From: an uncultured Shinella sp.
GTDB taxonomy: Bacteria > Pseudomonadota > Alphaproteobacteria > Rhizobiales > Rhizobiaceae
Reading direction: 5' to 3'
DNA length: 41,706 nucleotides
Assembly: GCF_946479415.1 (NCBI RefSeq)
Contig: NZ_CAMLFY010000030.1
Coordinates: 1 to 41,706, forward strand
Numbering within the stretch: the stretch's first letter is position 1; each line of letters begins with the position of its first letter. Shown piece after piece: positions 7,673 to 20,362 of this stretch. A program made the translations under genes and the position numbers. The notes below the pieces were generated by a model. That model was not told where the DNA came from, ran no database searches, and was given only the letters and a program-made list of their open reading frames with translations.

Positions 7673-8506
7673 ATGATCGTCGATACCCATCTGCATCTCA
7701 TCTACCGCGACCGGATCTCCTATCCCTGGCTTTCCAGCGTGCCGCCGCTCGATGCGGATTTCACGCAGGACCTCTATGCGCGCGAGGCCCGGCGGCTTGG
7801 CATCGTCGCGGCGCTGCATATGGAAGTCGATGTGGCCGAAAGCGACATTCCGCGCGAGACGGAGATGGTGAAAGCGCTGTCCGGCGAGGAGGGTAGTCTG
7901 CTTGTCGGCGCAATCGCCGCCTGCCGGCCGGAATCGCCGGATTTCCCGGCCTATCTCGAAACGGTTCTCGCCAATCCCTTCGTGCGTGGTTTCCGCCGCG
8001 TGCTGCATGTCATGCCGGATGACCTGTCCGAAGGCACGCTGTTCCGGGAGAACATCAAGCGTCTGGCCGGCACCGGCCTCAACTTCGATCTGTGCGTCCT
8101 GCCGCACCAGATCGACAAAGCGATTGCGCTGGCCGATCTGGCGCCCGAAGTCTCCTTGGTTCTCGACCATTGCGGCGTGCCAGACATCAAGGGTGGCGGT
8201 TTCGACGTCTGGAAGGGACCGGTCGCGGAGATCGCACGCCGGCCGAACATGACCTTAAAACTCTCCGGGATCCCGGCCTATGGTTCGGAAAGCTGGACTC
8301 TGGAGGATCTGAAACCCTATTTCGCCCATGTCGCCGCAAGCTTCGGTTTCGAGCGCATGGTCTGGGGCAGCGACTGGCCGGTCTGCACGCTGGGCGGCGG
8401 GCTTTCCAGCTGGATCGGCGCGACGCAGGCGCTCCTCTCCGGCGTGAGCCTGGAGGAGAAGCGCCGCGTGTTTTCCGAAAACGCCCGGCGGCTGTGGAGG
8501 CTCTGA
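7673..8506 (+). CDS. Amidohydrolase-family (TIM-barrel) metal-dependent hydrolase
   Basis: A 277-residue protein of the amidohydrolase-2 type. Metal-site motifs are present in order: DTHLHL (His6, His8) at the N-terminus, a central LVLDHCGVPD, and VWGSDWPVC near the C-terminus. The start at 7673 follows a strong GAGGAGG; an upstream in-frame ATG at 7565 has no such site and adds an unlike sequence. The family includes lactonases and decarboxylases acting on sugar acids or aromatic derivatives; the substrate cannot be read from the sequence, and the neighbours (molbindin and thiamine genes) do not point to one. Its TGA is immediately followed by the reverse-strand thiE stop. Confidence 0.85.
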   Translation: MIVDTHLHLIYRDRISYPWLSSVPPLDADFTQDLYAREARRLGIVAALHMEVDVAESDIPRETEMVKALSGEEGSLLVGAIAACRPESPDFPAYLETVLANPFVRGFRRVLHVMPDDLSEGTLFRENIKRLAGTGLNFDLCVLPHQIDKAIALADLAPEVSLVLDHCGVPDIKGGGFDVWKGPVAEIARRPNMTLKLSGIPAYGSESWTLEDLKPYFAHVAASFGFERMVWGSDWPVCTLGGGLSSWIGATQALLSGVSLEEKRRVFSENARRLWRL

Positions 8507-9112
8507 TCAGCGCCAGCGCGCGGTGCGGGCGATCCATTCGCGGACGCGTGCTTCCGGGTCGGCATTCAGCGTGATGTCGGTCACCACGGCCGCGCTGTCG
8601 GCGCCGTTTTCGAAGACGGCTTGCAGCCGATCCGGGTTGAGGCCGCCGATGGCTACGAGCGGGATCGGCGCGATCCGTGTTTTCCAGTCCCGCAATTTTT
8701 CCACCCCCTGCGGCGCCCATTTCATCTTTTTCAGGATCGTCGGCCAGACCGGACCGAGCGCGATGTAGTCAGGCTTTGCGGCAAGCGCCGTGTCGAGCTC
8801 GGTATCGTCATGGGTGGAGAGGCCGAGCTTCAACCCGGCGGCGCGAATGGCGGCAATGTCGGCCTCCGCAAGGTCTTCCTGCCCGAGATGCACGAAGTCG
8901 CAGGCTTCCTCTATAGCGATCTGCCAGTAGTCGTTGACGATGAGCTGGCAGCCGTGCGCGGCGCAGGTGGCCTTGGCGCGGCGGATTTCGTCGCGCAGGC
9001 GGTGCTCCGGTACGTTTTTCATGCGCAGCTGCACGAGTTTGACGCCGACGGGCACGAGACGGTCGATCCAGTCGGCGCTGTCGACGATGAGGTAGAAGGG
9101 GTCGAGCTTCAC
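8507..9112 (-). CDS. thiE: Thiamine phosphate synthase
   Basis: Condenses HMP-pyrophosphate with the thiazole carboxylate phosphate to make thiamine phosphate. The 201-residue TIM-barrel protein shows [10 protein letters not shown] near the N-terminus, [40 protein letters not shown] and LVAIGGL, a complete ThiE series. The start overlaps the thiG stop by four bases (ATGA). It is the last gene of the minus-strand thiCOSGE operon and meets the amidohydrolase gene stop-to-stop. No thiD or thiM is seen in the window. Confidence 0.94.
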   Translation of the reverse strand: MKLDPFYLIVDSADWIDRLVPVGVKLVQLRMKNVPEHRLRDEIRRAKATCAAHGCQLIVNDYWQIAIEEACDFVHLGQEDLAEADIAAIRAAGLKLGLSTHDDTELDTALAAKPDYIALGPVWPTILKKMKWAPQGVEKLRDWKTRIAPIPLVAIGGLNPDRLQAVFENGADSAAVVTDITLNADPEARVREWIARTARWR

Positions 9113-9882
9113 GAGAATACCGCCTTTCCGATGACGGGCGTGGAGGGGACGGCCATGTCGCGCGGTTCCAGCGGCACGGCCTTGTGCGCCAGCCGCCCGG
9201 CGGCGATGGCCAGCGCGAAGGCCTCGGCCATGGCGGCGGGATCGCCCGCACCGGCGACGGCGGTGTTGAGCAGCACTGCATCATAGCCGTGCTCCATGAC
9301 CTCGGCGGCATGCGAGGGCCGGCCGATGCCGGCATCGACGATCAGCGGCACATCGGGGAAATGGGCACGAAAACTCCGGAGTGCCGCCGGATTGACCGGT
9401 CCCATGGCCGAGCCGATCGGTGCGCACCAGGGCATCAGCACACGGCAACCGGCTTCCAGCAGCCTTTCCGCCACGACAAGATCATCCGTCGTATAGGGGA
9501 AGACCTGAAAGCCCTCGCCGGCGAGGATGCGGGCGGCTTCGACAAGGCCGAAGACATCGGGCTGGAGTGTATCGTGATGGCCGATGACCTCGAGCTTGAT
9601 CCAGTCGGTGCGGAAGACGTCGCGCGCCATCTTGGCGGTCAGCACCGCTTCCTTCACGCTGTGGCAGCCGGCGGTGTTGGGCAGCACCCGCACGCCGAGA
9701 TCGCGGACCAGCTCGAAGAAAGCACCGCCGGACTTGCCGCCTGATGTCTCACGGCGCAGTGAGACGGTGACGATCTCCGTCTTCGAGCGCCGCACGGCTT
9801 CTGCCAGGATGGAAGGGGAGGGATAGCGGGCGGTGCCGAGCAGCAGGCGTGATTGCACTTCGGTATCGTAGAGTTTCAGCAT
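9109..9882 (-). CDS. thiG: Thiazole synthase
   Basis: Builds the thiamine thiazole ring from DXP, dehydroglycine and the ThiS thiocarboxylate. The 257-residue protein starts [20 protein letters not shown] at 9882, directly behind thiS; a longer in-frame extension overlaps thiS and is not supported. Lys96 in [10 protein letters not shown] matches the Schiff-base lysine of Thi[29 protein letters not shown] and [18 protein letters not shown] are diagnostic. It overlaps thiE by four bases and follows thiS by one base, so the operon is tightly coupled. Confidence 0.96.
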   Translation of the reverse strand: MLKLYDTEVQSRLLLGTARYPSPSILAEAVRRSKTEIVTVSLRRETSGGKSGGAFFELVRDLGVRVLPNTAGCHSVKEAVLTAKMARDVFRTDWIKLEVIGHHDTLQPDVFGLVEAARILAGEGFQVFPYTTDDLVVAERLLEAGCRVLMPWCAPIGSAMGPVNPAALRSFRAHFPDVPLIVDAGIGRPSHAAEVMEHGYDAVLLNTAVAGAGDPAAMAEAFALAIAAGRLAHKAVPLEPRDMAVPSTPVIGKAVFS

Positions 9883-9883
9883 G

Positions 9884-10081
9884 TCAGCCCCCCTGCATGG
9901 GCGAGAGGATTTCGATGCGGTCATGCGCACCAATCGGGAAGGCGGCGCGATCCTCGCGGTGCACCAGTTCGCCATTGACCGCCGTCGCCAGCCAGTCGCC
10001 CTCGTAGTCGAGGGCGAGCAGCAGGTCGGCAAGGGTTTCGGCGGCAATGTCCTGCTCTTCGCCGTTGATGATGAGGGTCAT
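9884..10081 (-). CDS. thiS: Thiamine biosynthesis sulfur carrier protein
   Basis: A 65-residue ubiquitin-like carrier starting [21 protein letters not shown] and ending in the essential Gly-Gly (SPMQGG). The C-terminal glycine is adenylated and thiocarboxylated (normally by ThiF and a desulfurase) to feed sulfur to ThiG. Its ATG overlaps the thiO stop (ATGA). The gene lies between thiO and thiG as in rhizobial thiCOSGE operons. No thiF is visible in the window, so adenylation must be supplied elsewhere, for example by MoeB. Confidence 0.95.
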   Translation of the reverse strand: MTLIINGEEQDIAAETLADLLLALDYEGDWLATAVNGELVHREDRAAFPIGAHDRIEILSPMQGG

Positions 10082-11058
10082 GAGGCCATCCTCTCGGGTG
10101 AGGCATGTTCGGTGAGAAGCCGGCGTGCGACCTCGCCCGCCATGGCGGGTGCGAGCAGGAAGCCGTGACGGTAGAGGCCGTTCACATGCAGGGTGTCGCC
10201 GTCTTCCGTCACCCGTGGCAGATTGTCGGGATAGGCGGGGCGAATGCCCGCGCCGGTGTCGACCAGCCGCGCCTCGCCGAAGGCGGGGTGCAGGCCGTAG
10301 GCCGCGTTCAGTAGTTCCATCAGCGAGCGCGTTGTGATGGGGCCGGCATCGTCGCTTTCGATCATCGTCGCGCCGACCATGAAGCGATTGCGCTCGCGCG
10401 GCACGATGTAGATCGGGTGACGCGGATGCAGCAGGCGGACGGGACGGGAAAGGGTGATTTCGCCGGTTTCGAGCCGGAGCATCTCGCCGCGCACGCCCCG
10501 CAGATTGGCAAGACGTCCGATCTTTGCGGCGCCTGTGCAATCGACGATCCTGTCATAGCGGGCAGCATGGCTGCCGGGCCCGAAGAGGAAGCGCATGCGC
10601 GCCTCCTCCAATCCTGTCATCAGCGCGGAGAGCGCCTTATGCGGATCGAGATGCGCCTCCTGCCGGAAGAAAAGCGCTTTACGGAAGCGGCCGGCAAGGT
10701 CCGGTTCCAGCGCTGCGATAGCCTGTTCGTCCAGCCATTCCCAGCCGGTGGTTCGTCCTGCAAAGCGCTCCAGTTCCCCGGCGTCGCGCCCGCTCGCCAC
10801 GACCAGCGTGCCGCGACGCTGCACATGGCCGGGCAATGCCGCCTCCCACCAGTCGGCGGCGAGGCGGCCGAGCGTCAGCACGGGTTCTTCCGCACTTTCC
10901 CGTTCGCACCAGGGGGCGAGCATGCCGCCGGCAAAACCGGAGGCACCCTGGCCGACCTTTTCGGCCCTTTCGTGAATGGTGACGTCGAAGCCGTGGCGGT
11001 AGAGCTGCCAGGCGATCGTCAGGCCGGCGACGCCGGCGCCCTTGACGAGGATCCGCAT
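10078..11058 (-). CDS. thiO: Glycine oxidase, thiazole pathway
   Basis: FAD-dependent glycine oxidase that makes the dehydroglycine used by ThiG. The 326-residue protein begins MRILVKGAGVAGLTIAWQL with a Rossmann GxGxxG. DAO-family features follow: GQGASGFAGGMLAPWCE, then YIVPRERNRFMVGATMIESDDAG and LYRHGFLLAPAMAGEVARRLL near the C-terminus. The ATG at 11058 has GGGAGA six bases upstream; the ATG at 11064 overlaps the thiC stop but has no spacing for a ribosome site. It overlaps thiS by four bases. Confidence 0.93.
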   Translation of the reverse strand: MRILVKGAGVAGLTIAWQLYRHGFDVTIHERAEKVGQGASGFAGGMLAPWCERESAEEPVLTLGRLAADWWEAALPGHVQRRGTLVVASGRDAGELERFAGRTTGWEWLDEQAIAALEPDLAGRFRKALFFRQEAHLDPHKALSALMTGLEEARMRFLFGPGSHAARYDRIVDCTGAAKIGRLANLRGVRGEMLRLETGEITLSRPVRLLHPRHPIYIVPRERNRFMVGATMIESDDAGPITTRSLMELLNAAYGLHPAFGEARLVDTGAGIRPAYPDNLPRVTEDGDTLHVNGLYRHGFLLAPAMAGEVARRLLTEHASPERMAS

Positions 11059-11060
11059 GG

Positions 11061-13076
<2,016 letters not shown>

Positions 13077-13083
13077 TGCCTTA

Positions 13084-13112
13084 AGCAAAAACGCTGCGAG
13101 GCGATTTGTCAA
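13084..13112 (-). promoter_or_regulatory. Candidate promoter of thiCOSGE
   Basis: On the minus strand a perfect TTGACA (13112-13107) is followed after 17 bases by TTTGCT (13089-13084), just upstream of the riboswitch. The -35 is strong and the -10 weak. The rest of the gap up to 13240 shows no gene; an AT-rich stretch is seen at 13125-13165. Confidence 0.5.
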
Positions 13113-13240
13113 CGGGGGGAGTTTATGTAATGTTGTGCTTACATTTTGGCGCAAAAAACTTGTTGCCCCCTCTCGTAGGCCGGGTTTTACAGCAGCTCAA
13201 GTATGAAAGAAAAGTGGACTAAAACCGCCGCTGCAGGCCC

Positions 13241-13741
13241 TTAGTTGTCATCCTTCTCCACATCCTTGCCCGTCGCGGCAACCGACTCCAGCCGCTCGGC
13301 AAACTCGCGCCGCAGCGTGCGACGCAATTCGGCCGCCTTGTAGCGCCTGACAGCCACGGCGTCCTTCGGCTGCAGTTCCGGCACGCGCACCGGCTTTCCA
13401 GCATCGTCCACGGCGACCATGGTGAAGTAGCAGGAATTGGTGTGCCGGCGCTGGCCGGAGCGGATGTTTTCCGCCTCGACGCGGATGCCGATCTCCATGG
13501 AGGTGCGGCCGGTGTGGTTGACCGAAGCGCGGAAGGTGACGAGTTCGCCGACATGGATCGGCTCCTTGAACATCACCTGATCGACCGATAGCGTCACCGC
13601 ATATTGCTGCGAGTAGCGCGAGGCGCAGGAGAAGGCCACGCGGTCGAGCAGGTTGAGCAACGCGCCGCCGTGGACCTTTCCGGAAAAATTCGCCATGTCG
13701 GGCGTCATCAGAACGGTCATTTCCAGGCGGCGCGGGTCCAT
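13241..13741 (-). CDS. Hotdog-fold acyl-CoA thioesterase
   Basis: A 166-residue protein of the YciA/BACH-like acyl-CoA thioesterase group. The hotdog signature FSGKVHGGALLNLLDRVAF (about residues 19-37) and TLSVDQVMFKEPIHVGELV are clear; the C-terminus is charged. The ATG at 13741 lies four bases after the paaZ stop with only a weak GAGAG site, so translation is probably coupled to paaZ. Position at the end of the paa gene run suggests release of CoA from dead-end or toxic phenylacetyl-CoA intermediates, the role proposed for PaaI/PaaY thioesterases. It is not a close PaaI look-alike, so this role is inference. Confidence 0.83.
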   Translation of the reverse strand: MDPRRLEMTVLMTPDMANFSGKVHGGALLNLLDRVAFSCASRYSQQYAVTLSVDQVMFKEPIHVGELVTFRASVNHTGRTSMEIGIRVEAENIRSGQRRHTNSCYFTMVAVDDAGKPVRVPELQPKDAVAVRRYKAAELRRTLRREFAERLESVAATGKDVEKDDN

Positions 13742-13745
13742 TCGG

Positions 13746-15809
<2,064 letters not shown>

Positions 15810-15821
15810 CTTATTGTCCTT

Positions 15822-16577
15822 TCAATTCAGGCCAAGCGCAGAAAGCTGCGCATCGACCTCCGCCCACCATTCGGCAAGCAGGGTCTCGTTTTGCGTGTGC
15901 CGGAGCCCGAAGCGCGACAGCGTTTCGAAGCGGACCGAACCGGAATGACCAAAGCTCGCGGCAACGCGGGGATACCAATAGGCGACCGAGGCCTTCGCCC
16001 TGGCACGGCCCTCCGCATCGTCGACGATCTGCACGAGGCCGGCGAGACCGAGTTCGGCATGACGCGTCTCGCGCGGCAGGATGGCGCGGAAGACCTCGGC
16101 AAGCGGCTGGTAGGAGACGCGCGACAGCTCCTTGAGCTGCATGACACCAGCCCGGCCCATCAGCACATTCATAACGACAGCATCCACCCAGCCCTCCAGC
16201 GGATAGTGGAAGACGGAAAGGCGCATATCGCCGCCCTGCCTCGCCGCGCCGATATCGGCTTCGCGGGGTAGCCGCTCCGCCCAGGGATGATGCACAGCAT
16301 AACGCCCGCCATCGGCCCCGAAGGTTTCCATAACCCGCAGCACCTTGCCGGCATGATCGGCCTTTTCCAGCACGATGCGGGCGGCGGAGATCCGCTCCTG
16401 AATACCGGGCGCATCGTTGATCACATCGGCAAAACCGGCGGAACCGGCCAGTTCGCTGTCCACGAAGCTCGCCATCAGGCGCAGCAGCTCGCCGCGATAG
16501 CGCGGCGGCACATTGGCGGGAGACGAGAGAACGCCGCCCTTCGCCAGATAATCCTCGATCGGCATCGTATCGGACAT
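15822..16577 (-). CDS. Additional PaaA/PaaC-like ferritin-fold protein
   Basis: A 251-residue protein of the phenylacetic-acid-catabolism PaaA/PaaC (ferritin-like) superfamily, encoded between paaE and paaZ in addition to normal paaA and paaC. An alpha-helical core with ARIVLEKADHAGKVLRVME (66-84) and LPRETRHAELGLAGLVQIV (168-186) is seen. The second metal motif is canonical (Glu170-X-X-His173). The first is Glu71-X-X-X-His75, with Lys72 where PaaA has the ligand Glu, so the di-iron site may be altered or non-functional, as in the structural subunit PaaC. It could be a scaffold, a replacement subunit or an oxygenase for another CoA thioester. Function is not known. Confidence 0.75.
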   Translation of the reverse strand: MSDTMPIEDYLAKGGVLSSPANVPPRYRGELLRLMASFVDSELAGSAGFADVINDAPGIQERISAARIVLEKADHAGKVLRVMETFGADGGRYAVHHPWAERLPREADIGAARQGGDMRLSVFHYPLEGWVDAVVMNVLMGRAGVMQLKELSRVSYQPLAEVFRAILPRETRHAELGLAGLVQIVDDAEGRARAKASVAYWYPRVAASFGHSGSVRFETLSRFGLRHTQNETLLAEWWAEVDAQLSALGLN

Positions 16578-16589
16578 TGCGTATCCCCC

Positions 16590-17666
16590 TTACTGGTCGT
16601 AGCTGACGACGATGCGGTCGGTGAGCGGGTAGCATTGGCAGGTCAGCACATAGCCCTGGCGCACCTCGTAATCCTCGAGCGCATGGTTGACCTCCATCTC
16701 GGCCTCACCCTCGATGACCTTGGCGCGGCAGGTGGAACAGACGCCGGCCTTGCAGGCGTAAGGCACGTCCATGGCGTTTTCGAGCGCCGCGTCGAGCAGG
16801 CTCTGGCCCTGTTTGGGGAACTTGAAGGTCCGCGTCGCGCCGTCGAGCGTGACGGTCGCATCGCACATCGCGCCCTGGTCCGCGCCGGTGACGGCCTCCA
16901 CTTTGCGCCTGATACGGCCGGGCTGCGAAGAGGCGAAGAGCTCGAACTTGATCTGGTCGTCGCGCAGTCCGTGTTCACGCAGGGCTGCGGCGATCGCCAG
17001 CATCATCGGCTCCGGGCCGCAGATGAAGGCCGTCGTCACCGACTTGGGGTCGATCCAGCTTTTAAACAGCGCAGCACACTTCTCGCCGTCGATGCGGCCG
17101 GTGAAGAGGTCTATCTCCTGCGCCTCGCTTTCCAGCACATGCAGCACGGAGAAACGGCCGAGATAGAGGTTCTTCAGGTCCTCCAGCTCCTCGCGGAACA
17201 TGATCGAACTGATCTGCCTATTGGCATAGACCAGCGTGAAGCGGGCACGCGGCTCGCGCGACAGCACCGTCTTGATGATCGACAGAACCGGCGTGATGCC
17301 GCTGCCGCCGGCAAAGCCGAGATAGTGTTTCGACACTTCCGGCTCCAGCGCGGTGAAGAAGGCGCCCATCGGGGGCATGGCTTCCATGACGTCGCCGGCC
17401 TTCAGGGTCTCGTTGACCCAGGTGGAGAAGCAGCCGCCATCGACGCGCTTGATGCCGACCTTCAGCACGCCCTCGTCCTTGCCGGCGCAGATCGAATAGG
17501 AGCGACGCAGCTCCTCATCCTCGAATTTGCGGCGGAAGGTCAGGTACTGGCCCTGCGTGAAGTCGAAGACGGCGCGGTCCTCATCGGAGGGGCGAAGCGT
17601 GACAACCACCGCATCGCGCGTCTCGCGGCGAACATCGGTCACGGTCAGGGGGTGAAAACGTGCCAT
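16590..17666 (-). CDS. paaE: 1,2-phenylacetyl-CoA epoxidase reductase subunit
   Basis: Electron-transfer subunit carrying electrons from NADPH through FAD and a [2Fe-2S] cluster to PaaA. The 358-residue protein has an N-terminal FNR-type FAD domain (RRSYSICAG at about 54-62), an NAD(P) domain with GFAGGSGITPVLSI and FICGPEPMM, and a C-terminal plant-type ferredoxin domain with Cys305, Cys310, Cys313 and Cys343 in CX4CX2CX29C spacing. It follows paaD after an 83-bp gap that appears to contain a repeat remnant, the only sizeable gap inside paaABCDE. Confidence 0.95.
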   Translation of the reverse strand: MARFHPLTVTDVRRETRDAVVVTLRPSDEDRAVFDFTQGQYLTFRRKFEDEELRRSYSICAGKDEGVLKVGIKRVDGGCFSTWVNETLKAGDVMEAMPPMGAFFTALEPEVSKHYLGFAGGSGITPVLSIIKTVLSREPRARFTLVYANRQISSIMFREELEDLKNLYLGRFSVLHVLESEAQEIDLFTGRIDGEKCAALFKSWIDPKSVTTAFICGPEPMMLAIAAALREHGLRDDQIKFELFASSQPGRIRRKVEAVTGADQGAMCDATVTLDGATRTFKFPKQGQSLLDAALENAMDVPYACKAGVCSTCRAKVIEGEAEMEVNHALEDYEVRQGYVLTCQCYPLTDRIVVSYDQ

Positions 17667-17681
17667 GCGCGGGCCTTCTCC

Positions 17682-17758
17682 CTAGAGCATTTCCACCCGG
17701 AGCAGCATCGCTTCGGCGTCGGATAATGCGGTAAAAACAAGAAACTGGGTCAGATGCA
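17682..17758. repeat. Possible degenerate rhizobial intergenic repeat
   Basis: The gap between paaD and paaE begins CTAGAGCATTTCC and later contains GGATAATGCGGTAAAAAC and AAACTGGGTCAGATGC. These phrases resemble fragments of rhizobial intergenic palindromic repeats, and the AGAGCATT start is shared with the clearer copy at 22677. It explains why paaE is separated from paaD although both belong to one complex. Recognition is by memory of the motif; no alignment could be done. Confidence 0.35.
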
Positions 17759-18274
17759 CTTGAAATAATCGAACGGTTCCAGACAGTCGGTGCAGCGATA
17801 GCTCGCCTTGCAGGGCGTCGAGCCGAACTGGCTGATCTTCTCGGTATTCACGGATCCGCAACGCGGACAGGCGATCGTCAGGTTCGAGCGGCCGGAGAGC
17901 CGGTCGATGCGTTTCATCAGGATGCCGTCGGCCGCCGTGCCGTCGATCGGTGGGGCGATGCCATAGGCCTTCAGCTTTTCCCGGCCCTCGGCGCTGATCC
18001 AGTCCGTCGTCCAGGCGGGCGAGAGCCGACGCTCCAGCTTCACCTTGGAAAGGCCCTTTTCGGTGAGCGCCGTCTCGATATCGAGATTGATGATCGTGGT
18101 GGCAGGACAGCCCGAATAGGTCGGCGTCACCGTCACCACCAGCGTGTCGTCCCGCCACGCGACATCGCGGATGATGCCGAGGTCGGTCAGCGAGATGACC
18201 GGGATTTCCGGGTCCGGCACTTCAGCCAGCCAGTGCCAGACCTCATCCAGCGAGGGGCGGAGTGCCGGTTCCAT
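17750..18274 (-). CDS. paaD: 1,2-phenylacetyl-CoA epoxidase maturation subunit PaaD
   Basis: A 174-residue protein with an N-terminal MIP18/DUF59 domain (VPDPEIPVISLTDLGIIRDV, then TPTYSGCPATTII) and a C-terminal zinc-ribbon-like part with two CXXC pairs (ACPRCGS and YRCTDCLEPF). PaaD is thought to help assemble iron or Fe-S centres of the epoxidase and is needed for activity, although it is not part of the core complex. It lies 9 bp after paaC in the paaABCDE order. Confidence 0.93.
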   Translation of the reverse strand: MEPALRPSLDEVWHWLAEVPDPEIPVISLTDLGIIRDVAWRDDTLVVTVTPTYSGCPATTIINLDIETALTEKGLSKVKLERRLSPAWTTDWISAEGREKLKAYGIAPPIDGTAADGILMKRIDRLSGRSNLTIACPRCGSVNTEKISQFGSTPCKASYRCTDCLEPFDYFKCI

Positions 18275-18283
18275 GGCCGCCGC

Positions 18284-19042
18284 CTACCAGGTGGCGCCCG
18301 GATAGGCGCGCTGAAGGAACTGCATCTCGGTCAGAATGAAGCCGAGATGTTCCGTATGCACGCCGCGCCGGCCACCCTTGTGCATGTAGCCGTCGGCGGG
18401 TTTCTTCAGCGTGCCCTCGGTCAGTGCCTCGGCGACAATCTCGTCCCAACCGGCCTTGAGGCTTTCGGGGGCGGGAATAATGCCCTCTTCCACCAGTTCG
18501 GCATCCAGCGCATCGCTCATGAACATCTCGCCGGTAAACGGCCAGAGATCGTCCAGCGCCGCCTGCATGCGGCGATGGCTTTCGGCCGTGCCGTCGCCGA
18601 GGCGGATGATCAGGTCGCGGCTGCGGTCGAGATGGTAGGAGACCTCCTTGAAGGCCTTTTCCGCGATCTCGGCGATACGCTGGTCCGAAGACCCCTTCAG
18701 CGCTTTCAGCAGCAGATAGTGCCAGGCGTCGAACAGGAACTGCCGCATCAGCGTCTTGCCGAAATCGCCGTTCGGGCGCTCGACCAGCAGGATGTTGCGG
18801 AAGTCGTAGCCGTCGCGCAGATAAGCGAGGTCATCGGCCGAGCGGCCCTTGCCCTCCACCTCGCCGGCACGGCCGAGCCAGAGTTGCGTCTGGCCGATCA
18901 GGTCGAGCGCGGTGTTGGAAAGCGCGATATCCTCCTCCAGCGCGGGCGAGTGACCGCACCATTCGGAAACGCGATGGCCGAGGATCAGCGTGTTGTCGCC
19001 GATGCGCGCCAGGAATTCGAAAAGCGCCGCGTTGGCCATCAC
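18284..19042 (-). CDS. paaC: 1,2-phenylacetyl-CoA epoxidase structural subunit PaaC
   Basis: A 252-residue ferritin-fold subunit that pairs with PaaA and supports its structure without itself performing the oxygenation. Characteristic stretches are RIGDNTLILGHRVSEWCGHSP near the N-terminus, LSNTALDLIGQ, YLRDGYDFRNILLVERPNGDF and FKEVSYHLDRS. The C-terminus HTEHLGFILTEMQFLQRAYPGATW is typical of PaaC. The ATG at 19042 overlaps the paaB stop (ATGA); a second Met three bases later is also possible. Confidence 0.95.
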   Translation of the reverse strand: MMANAALFEFLARIGDNTLILGHRVSEWCGHSPALEEDIALSNTALDLIGQTQLWLGRAGEVEGKGRSADDLAYLRDGYDFRNILLVERPNGDFGKTLMRQFLFDAWHYLLLKALKGSSDQRIAEIAEKAFKEVSYHLDRSRDLIIRLGDGTAESHRRMQAALDDLWPFTGEMFMSDALDAELVEEGIIPAPESLKAGWDEIVAEALTEGTLKKPADGYMHKGGRRGVHTEHLGFILTEMQFLQRAYPGATW

Positions 19043-19323
19043 ATGTGCCCCACTTCATCCGGAATGTCGAAGAAGGTCGGGTGACGGTAGACCTTGGAAT
19101 TCGACGGATCGAAGAGCGGGCCTTTTTCAGAGGGGGCGCTGGCCGTGATCTCGGCGGACTTCACCACCCAGATGCTGACACCCTCGTTGCGGCGCGTATA
19201 GACGTCGCGGGCATTGTTGATCGCCATCTCGGCATCGGGCGCGTGCAGGCTGCCGACATGACGGTGGTTGAGGCCATGCTGACCCCGGATGAAGACTTCC
19301 CAAAGCGGCCATTCGCTGGACAT
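19039..19323 (-). CDS. paaB: 1,2-phenylacetyl-CoA epoxidase subunit PaaB
   Basis: A 94-residue small subunit starting MSSEWPLWEVFIRGQHGLNHRHVGSLHAPD. The PLWEVFIR and HVGSLHA segments and the array of residues around YTRRNEGVSIWVV are diagnostic for PaaB, which bridges PaaAC heterodimers. It begins 12 bp after paaA and overlaps paaC by four bases. Confidence 0.95.
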   Translation of the reverse strand: MSSEWPLWEVFIRGQHGLNHRHVGSLHAPDAEMAINNARDVYTRRNEGVSIWVVKSAEITASAPSEKGPLFDPSNSKVYRHPTFFDIPDEVGHM

Positions 19324-19335
19324 GTTCTCTCTCCC

Positions 19336-20340
19336 TTATTCAGCGGCGATCTTGGCGCTAGCGCGGCGGTCGGCCGCCTTTTCCGCATGGGCCGTCAGGC
19401 CGTCACGGAACCAGGCGCCATCGCTCCAGGCCTTCTTGCGGGCGTCGAGGCGCTCCGCATTGCAGGGGCCGTTGCCGGCGATCACGTTGAAGAACTCTTC
19501 CCAGTCCGGCTCGCCGAAATCGTGGCCGCCCTTTTCCTCGTTCCACTTAAGGTCCGGGTCCGGCACTGTGAGGCCGAGATATTTGGCCTGCGGCACCGTC
19601 TGGTCGACGAATTTCTGGCGCAGCTCGTCGTTGGAGTTCTGCTTGATTTTCCAGGCCATAGACTGGGCCGAGTGTACGGAAGCGTCATCCGAGGGGCCGA
19701 ACATCATCAGCGAGGGCCACCACCAGCGGTTCAGCGCATCCTGCACCATGGCCTTCTGGGCCGGCGTGCCCTTCACCATGCGCATCAGGGCATCATACCC
19801 CTGGCGCTGGTGAAAACTTTCTTCCTTGCAGATGCGCACCATGGCCCGCGCATAGGGGCCGTAGGAACAGCGCTGCAGCGGCACCTGGTTCATGATCGCC
19901 GCACCATCGACCAGCCAGCCGATCGCGCCGATATCGGCCCAGGTCAGCGTCGGATAATTGAAGATCGAGGAATATTTCGCCTTTCCGGAATGCAGCTGCT
20001 CGTACATCTGGTCGCGGCTGATGCCGAGCGTTTCGGCGGCACAGTAAAGATAGAGGCCGTGCCCCGCCTCGTCCTGCACCTTGGCGAGCAGGATCGCCTT
20101 GCGCTCCAAGGTCGGCGCGCGGGTGATCCAGTTGCCCTCCGGCAGCTGGCCGACGATTTCCGAATGGGCGTGCTGGCTGATCTGGCGCACCAGCGTCTTG
20201 CGATAGCCCTCGGGCATCCATTCCTTCGGTTCGATCTTCTGGCCGGCATCGATGCGCTCCTGGAAGGCGCGCTCCTGCGGCTCCATCTCGTCGAGGGACC
20301 GGACGCGGGCGGCATCGGTCTTCACCATCTGGGCATACAT
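19336..20340 (-). CDS. paaA: 1,2-phenylacetyl-CoA epoxidase catalytic subunit PaaA
   Basis: Di-iron catalytic subunit that epoxidises phenylacetyl-CoA. From the ATG at 20340 (GGAGG upstream) the protein is 334 residues: [16 protein letters not shown]. Metal-binding motifs are intact: Glu61 in AHSEIVGQ, Glu91-X-X-His94 in [10 protein letters not shown], and Glu174-X-X-His177 in [10 protein letters not shown]. Length is slightly above the E. coli protein because of an Ala/Lys-rich tail. It follows paaJ by 22 bp and heads paaABCDE; a longer in-frame extension upstream overlaps paaJ and is rejected. Confidence 0.96.
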   Translation of the reverse strand: MYAQMVKTDAARVRSLDEMEPQERAFQERIDAGQKIEPKEWMPEGYRKTLVRQISQHAHSEIVGQLPEGNWITRAPTLERKAILLAKVQDEAGHGLYLYCAAETLGISRDQMYEQLHSGKAKYSSIFNYPTLTWADIGAIGWLVDGAAIMNQVPLQRCSYGPYARAMVRICKEESFHQRQGYDALMRMVKGTPAQKAMVQDALNRWWWPSLMMFGPSDDASVHSAQSMAWKIKQNSNDELRQKFVDQTVPQAKYLGLTVPDPDLKWNEEKGGHDFGEPDWEEFFNVIAGNGPCNAERLDARKKAWSDGAWFRDGLTAHAEKAADRRASAKIAAE

Positions 20341-20362
20341 GGTCTTTCCTCCGGTTTGCGCG

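Noticed and set aside
9883..10047. N-terminal extension of ThiG
   Set aside because: The extension overlaps thiS in another frame; MLKLYDTEV is the natural ThiG start.
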